DNA of 64,000 nt from Breviolum minutum Mf 1.05b.01 (Eukaryota > Sar > Dinophyceae > Suessiales > Symbiodiniaceae): NCBI GenBank assembly GCA_000507305.1, contig DF239650.1:62001-126000 (forward strand), written 5' to 3'. The notes beneath the pieces are model-generated. The model made no database searches and was not told the origin of the DNA. It saw only the letters and a program-made list of their open reading frames with translations. This document shows positions 60,248-64,000 of the stretch, one piece after another (within the stretch, counting starts at the first letter, position 1; each line of letters opens with the position of its first letter). Position numbers and translations under genes: made by a program.

Positions 60248-61464
60248 CAAGAAGGGCCCCCTTGAAATAACATAATTGTCATAAGTTAAGCTATACAGGG
60301 GTTTAACTTGAGTTGTAAGTTGACAACTTGTTTCATAACTTCATAAAAGTTATAAAACTTATAATTTAGTTGTGAAGTTATAACTATAGTGAACAAAACA
60401 AACGGGAAAAGTTATGAAACAAGTTATCAAAGTTAGTTCACTTGTGGTAAAATTTGATCAGCGTGTTTGACAAATCCATCTGCCTGCTGTTTCTGGCTCA
60501 AAGTGACCCTGGCCTATCTCCAATGGCAGGAGATGCGCAGTCTTCAGAGAAGCGCGCGTCTATGCAAGATTGGAGATCTTTTCCATACTTTCTTTTGGAA
60601 GACGATATAGCACAGGTCGTTTCAGCATCGAGCGTTTCAATCAACGTCCGTTTTTGCTGAAAGGATTCAAGCTGCAGAAAAGTGTTTTGACTGGTGTGTG
60701 GGAAAGGAGGGGGGTAGTAACTAGAAACGCGTCTGTGTTTCCAGCTTTTTAGGGGAGAAAAACAAGAAACGCATATGTGTTTCTAGTTTTGTAGCGTGAA
60801 AACACTAGAAACGCGTATGTGTTTCGACAATATTATGACCCCAAACAAACTAGGAAACGCGTATGTATAATTTTTGTGTTTCCTAGGTAAGACGGAAGGT
60901 GAGTTTTTAGATATGTGTTTTCAATATAAACGTGAAAACGCGCATGTGTTTCCAATCATACGCCCCAAAATCTTGGAAACGCGTTGTGTGTTTTCTATCC
61001 TGAAGGGGCGGGTTCTTGGAAACGGGTATGTGTTTTTTGTGTTTCCATGTGTTTCCTGAAACGACAAAAATCCAGGGGTTTTATCCTAAGCCGTGCAGGC
61101 TGACTGGCAGCAGTCCGGGCCAGCAAATCTTTCAGAAATAAAACGCAAAAGATTTTTTGCCGCACAGTGCGTTGAAGAACGTGGCAACGCCAGCATGGTG
61201 GTCCAAAAAGGAAGAAACCATCGTTTGCTTGCTGTGACTTGCACGTTTAGCCTTTGCAAAATGGAAAAAAATACGTTTCAGCGAAAAAATCATCCAAAAG
61301 ATGAATCGGTGCAAATTTGGAAAAAGAACGCCGGTAAAAAGTTATGAAAGTTTTCACTTGGGTTACAAATTGGGCTAACTTGAGTTATGTTAACTTCAAC
61401 TTAACTTCGTAACTCAAATTATACCTTCCTTAATAACTTCAACTCAATTTGAGGGCCCTTCTTG
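60248..61464. mobile_element. 1.2 kb element with inverted ends and internal hairpin array
   Basis: CAAGAAGGGCCC at 60248-60259 is matched by its complement at 61453-61464. Just inside each end the sequence is rich in AAGTTAT/ATAACTT motifs in opposite orientations (60270-60430 and 61335-61445). A perfect 15-base inverted pair, ACTTGTTTCATAACT at 60326-60340 and its complement at 60410-60424, lies in the left end. The middle holds seven near-palindromic GAAACGCGTATGTGTTTC units (see separate entry). No transposase frame is present. I infer a non-autonomous DNA element. Confidence 0.65.
60724..61045. repeat. Array of seven short imperfect palindromes (GAAACGCGTATGTGTTTC)
   Basis: Units lie at 60724-60741, 60766-60783, 60808-60825, 60850-60886 (interrupted: CTAGGAAACGCG ... 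TTTCCTAG), 60934-60952, 60976-60995 and 61019-61045. Unit starts are 42, 42, about 46, about 80, 42 and 43 bases apart. Spacers differ. Each unit can fold into a hairpin with GAAAC/GTTTC arms. Confidence 0.85.
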
Positions 61465-61539
61465 TAGTCTCATAGTAATCTAATGTTTGTAGATTTTTAT
61501 TGGAACCTCAAAATACACGTTTCCATACTGTAAGATCTG

Positions 61540-61735
61540 TCGATGATTTGCGGCCAGAAAAGACGTGCCATTCTGAAGAGACGAAATGGGACTTTGGGCA
61601 CATCTGGGCAGGACCCTTTGCTGCGCTTCAAGTACCATGCCTTGGAGCACGCAGACACCTTGCTTTTAGCAGCTCAGGTGACCTCGACATGGAGTTTCTT
61701 CCAATTTCTCTTCGATGGAAAGCATGAAATTCCAG
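61540..61735 (+). CDS. Exon(s) with Sfi1-like character, unassigned gene
   Basis: The frame reads HALEHADTLLLAAQVTSTWS and then FFQFLFDGKHE, the Trp-helix pattern of the Sfi1-like exons upstream. The alternative frame (PEKTCHSEETKWDFGHIWAG) is also open, so the reading is uncertain. If correct, the large repeat gene reaches at least this point and the element at 60.2-61.5 kb is intronic. Confidence 0.35.
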
Positions 61736-61881
61736 AAATTTCGTGTTAACTTCGAAGTTCTAAGATGTGAAAATGAAATAAGGATGTCATAGGTTATAGG
61801 TTGTGATTCCGGCATTATTCATGGGAAACACGTGGTAGCCCCATCCTCTCCACATCTACGGCCCCTTTTTGAATGCACAGG

Positions 61882-62820
61882 TCTTTGCCTTTCTCATCAA
61901 CCGAGCCAAAGCTGCCGGAGGTGGAACAGAGGCCGATGCTTTTGTGATTCGTTGCCCTATTTTTGAGTCGGAAACTTCCTTTTTTCATGTTTTTTCACTC
62001 AAAAACTGCCAGGTTACCCTAAACTTGATGCAGGAACTCTTGTGTTTCTGTCAGGCTCCAAATCGACAAATCCCAAGGTGTCTACTGATATCCGTTACCC
62101 AGTTGCTCAATTGTACCTGCCAAGGTCATGCACCATTCCGGGACGCGTTTGGGGCTGAAAGCGCTGAAAGGAACATTCGCAGTGCAAGATTGTTTTTAGT
62201 GAAAGGTGTTTTTCCATTTTTAGCCGCAGTTTCAACTCAGTAGATTCGGAAATTCAGTAGAAATTCAACATGTCAGTAGATGTGATTTCTTCACATTTGT
62301 TTCCACCACTGCTGGTGGAAAGGTGCAGAGCTCCGCCCGGACGTGCCAAAGATGCAGAGTTCTACGTTCCTCGGCGGAACGAAGCGTGTGAGAGATTTGT
62401 GATTTGGGGAAGGGAAGTGGAAAGCATTTTGCAGATATGTGCGGCATATTGGCATAAACAAAGTCATGACAAGTCATTTCCATTTTCGAAATGGCCAAAG
62501 GGTTTGACAGTTTGGATTCTGTTTCAAGTTCCCTATTCTGTCATTCGACGTTCTTAAGAAGGCACACACAGATGCTTTGGTCAACGAAGCGGCAGCTTTG
62601 TTGAGAGCCGCTTTGGAGCCACGAGCACCTGCAGAGGCACATGCAGATGAGTCGACCCATGTTTTCTCATGTTTTCTCTTGCATTGACACCGAAGCTTCT
62701 TATTGTTTTCTCATTTTCTCATTTTCTCATTGTTTTCCGGCGATCTCATCTTTCTCAGTTTTGGCAAAAGCATTTTGGCAGGTTGCTGCACTCTTCCAAG
62801 CTGGGTACGCACCTCAGGAA
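61882..62820 (+). CDS. Probable exons of an unrecognised protein
   Basis: Candidate exons, all flanked by plausible AG|G acceptors or GC/GT donors: ~61882-61950 (VFAFLINRAKAAGGGTEADA), ~62320-62475 (AKDAEFYVPRRNEACERFVI), ~62553-62640 (KKAHTDALVNEAAALLRAAL) and ~62782-62817 (VAALFQAGYAPQ). The composition is clearly protein-like. I recognise no family. They could be the C-terminal part of the Sfi1-like protein or a separate gene. Confidence 0.4.
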
Positions 62821-62859
62821 TGTGGAATGGATTTTGAATAGATGATGTTATTTCCTCAT

Positions 62860-64000
62860 ATATAGAAGTCTTAAGAATGAAAGCTGCAATTCGAGACCCA
62901 ACTAGCTGGAATGTCCAGTTTTAAAAATTTGCACTAGCCTCAAACCTCACATTTCGTTGAGTTGTTGTTCGATTTGATTCGGCATATTTTGGTATCCACC
63001 CGGAGATCAACAGTGTGTGTTTAGACCAAGGCCTGCATTTTTCTCTGAAATCCTGGGCCTCTTCGTGCTTCGGCGGCACTTCAGGGGTAATGACAGGCAA
63101 AATAGGCAAACAATCAGAAGATAAAAATTTCTGTTTCCCTTTGGGTAAACGAGTATTCAACGTTTTTCAGAAGCGATCCGAAGTCTCAGGAATACAACAA
63201 CATTGACCTCGAGGTTGGTGTCATTTGTGTATGTTGTACGTATGTTTGTGTGTTTGAGTTCGAAATTTTCGTTTCAGGTCTCATCTCCTTTGGGTCAATT
63301 GTTGCTCCACAGAGTTTGAACCTTGGATCCGACATTGAATCTCAATTTCGATGATCTAAAGCTGTCAAGGCAAAAATGCTATCGGTTATGGGCCCCGAGG
63401 TGGGATTTTGATGTATGTTTCATGGAAATTATCATGTTTGTACCGATGATGGTTGCAAGTCTGCTAGACGCTAGATGCTGCTTTCAAACTTTTGCAATGT
63501 TATGAAAAAGCATACGACATCCAGACTTTAATTTGTTTGGAACCCATGCCACGCACATGTCTAGGCACACCCAGAATTGCAACACATAGAAGCCTTGCTG
63601 CGAGAAAAGGAGTGGGCCTGGATCTTGGAGTTCTGAAAGTTGTGAAACTGTTGGATATTTTGTATAGTGTAGTTCTGAAATATGACATTTGTTAACAATT
63701 TGTTTAAAGCAGAGAAAGCTCTGAGGTTATGCGCTGTGTTTGGGGCGAGGACTGGCCAACTTTCATTGCACTCACACTTTAAACGCTGAACGAAGTTGCC
63801 GGTTCAGATTGGGTCAAATTCAAGTTTTCAGATGCAACGTTTGTTCCAAGAGACTGATGCCAGCAGGAAACGACTGGAATCTTTTGCGACTCGACTCGTT
63901 TCAGCAAGTCAGTTGCATGAGATCATATTCAGCTGGCTTGTGTCATGACATGTCATTATTCATGATGTGTCATGTGTCCTTGGCTCATTCATTTCTCATT
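62860..64000. other. No assignable feature
   Basis: Short frames are open on both strands (for example + 63015-63206, - 62921-63160, + 63492-63695) without motifs or convincing splice context. TCATGACATGTCATT-type palindromic AT-rich sequence lies near 63940-63970. Confidence 0.4.

Noticed and set aside
60724..61045. CRISPR-like array of short repeats with spacers
   Set aside because: The units are imperfect palindromes that vary in sequence and length, there are no cas genes, and the host DNA is eukaryotic.
1..64000. tRNA or rRNA genes, bacterial operons, viral genes
   Set aside because: I saw no cloverleaf, rRNA-like segment, Shine-Dalgarno-spaced gene run or capsid/polymerase motif.

Overview
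The window looks like nuclear DNA of a dinoflagellate, most likely a Symbiodiniaceae-type genome. The evidence is in the reconstructed genes. They have many very short exons. Introns start with GT, GC or GA, and they end in AG followed by G in nearly every case. Every gene I could assign lies on the + strand. The large pentatricopeptide proteins carry the ACEKG...WQ.AL motif common in this lineage. There is no operon structure, ribosome binding site, tRNA, rRNA or CRISPR array. Exon coordinates below were derived by hand from reading frame, splice phase and family motifs, without RNA data.

Layout. (1) About 1.3-5.5 kb: ankyrin repeats followed by a Sec7 domain, an ARF-GEF type protein; some exons up to 6.3 kb are unresolved. 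(2) 6.6-17.5 kb: a lycopene beta-cyclase gene (LCYB) of about 23 exons. The exons join in phase to 1113 nt and cover the cyclase from the FAD-binding GAGPGG to the C-terminus. Its intron at 10398-16488 contains most or all of a second same-strand gene (13.2-16.1 kb) for a conserved multi-pass membrane protein. (3) 17.5-23.8 kb: no gene I can name; it holds a fold-back (MITE-like) element at 19.8-20.2 kb. (4) 23.8-31.7 kb: pentatricopeptide-repeat (PPR) coding sequence in unusually long exons. (5) 32.7-57 kb, possibly beyond: a very large gene of small exons with Sfi1-like (centrin-binding, Trp-rich helical) repeats. Cassettes of about 14 exons plus their introns have been duplicated in tandem with a period of about 4.1 kb. 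An intronless 508-codon ORF for a type II, glycosyltransferase-like membrane protein (36.2-37.7 kb) lies in one of its introns. (6) 58-64 kb: unassigned exons, plus a 1.2 kb element with inverted ends that contains an array of seven short hairpins.

In cell terms the window mixes carotenoid synthesis (plastid), vesicle traffic (ARF-GEF), organelle RNA handling (PPR), a cytoskeletal repeat protein (Sfi1-like) and two membrane proteins. I see no common pathway. What stands out is the genome architecture: genes within introns, tandem exon-cassette growth inside one gene, microexons, non-canonical splice donors and fold-back elements.
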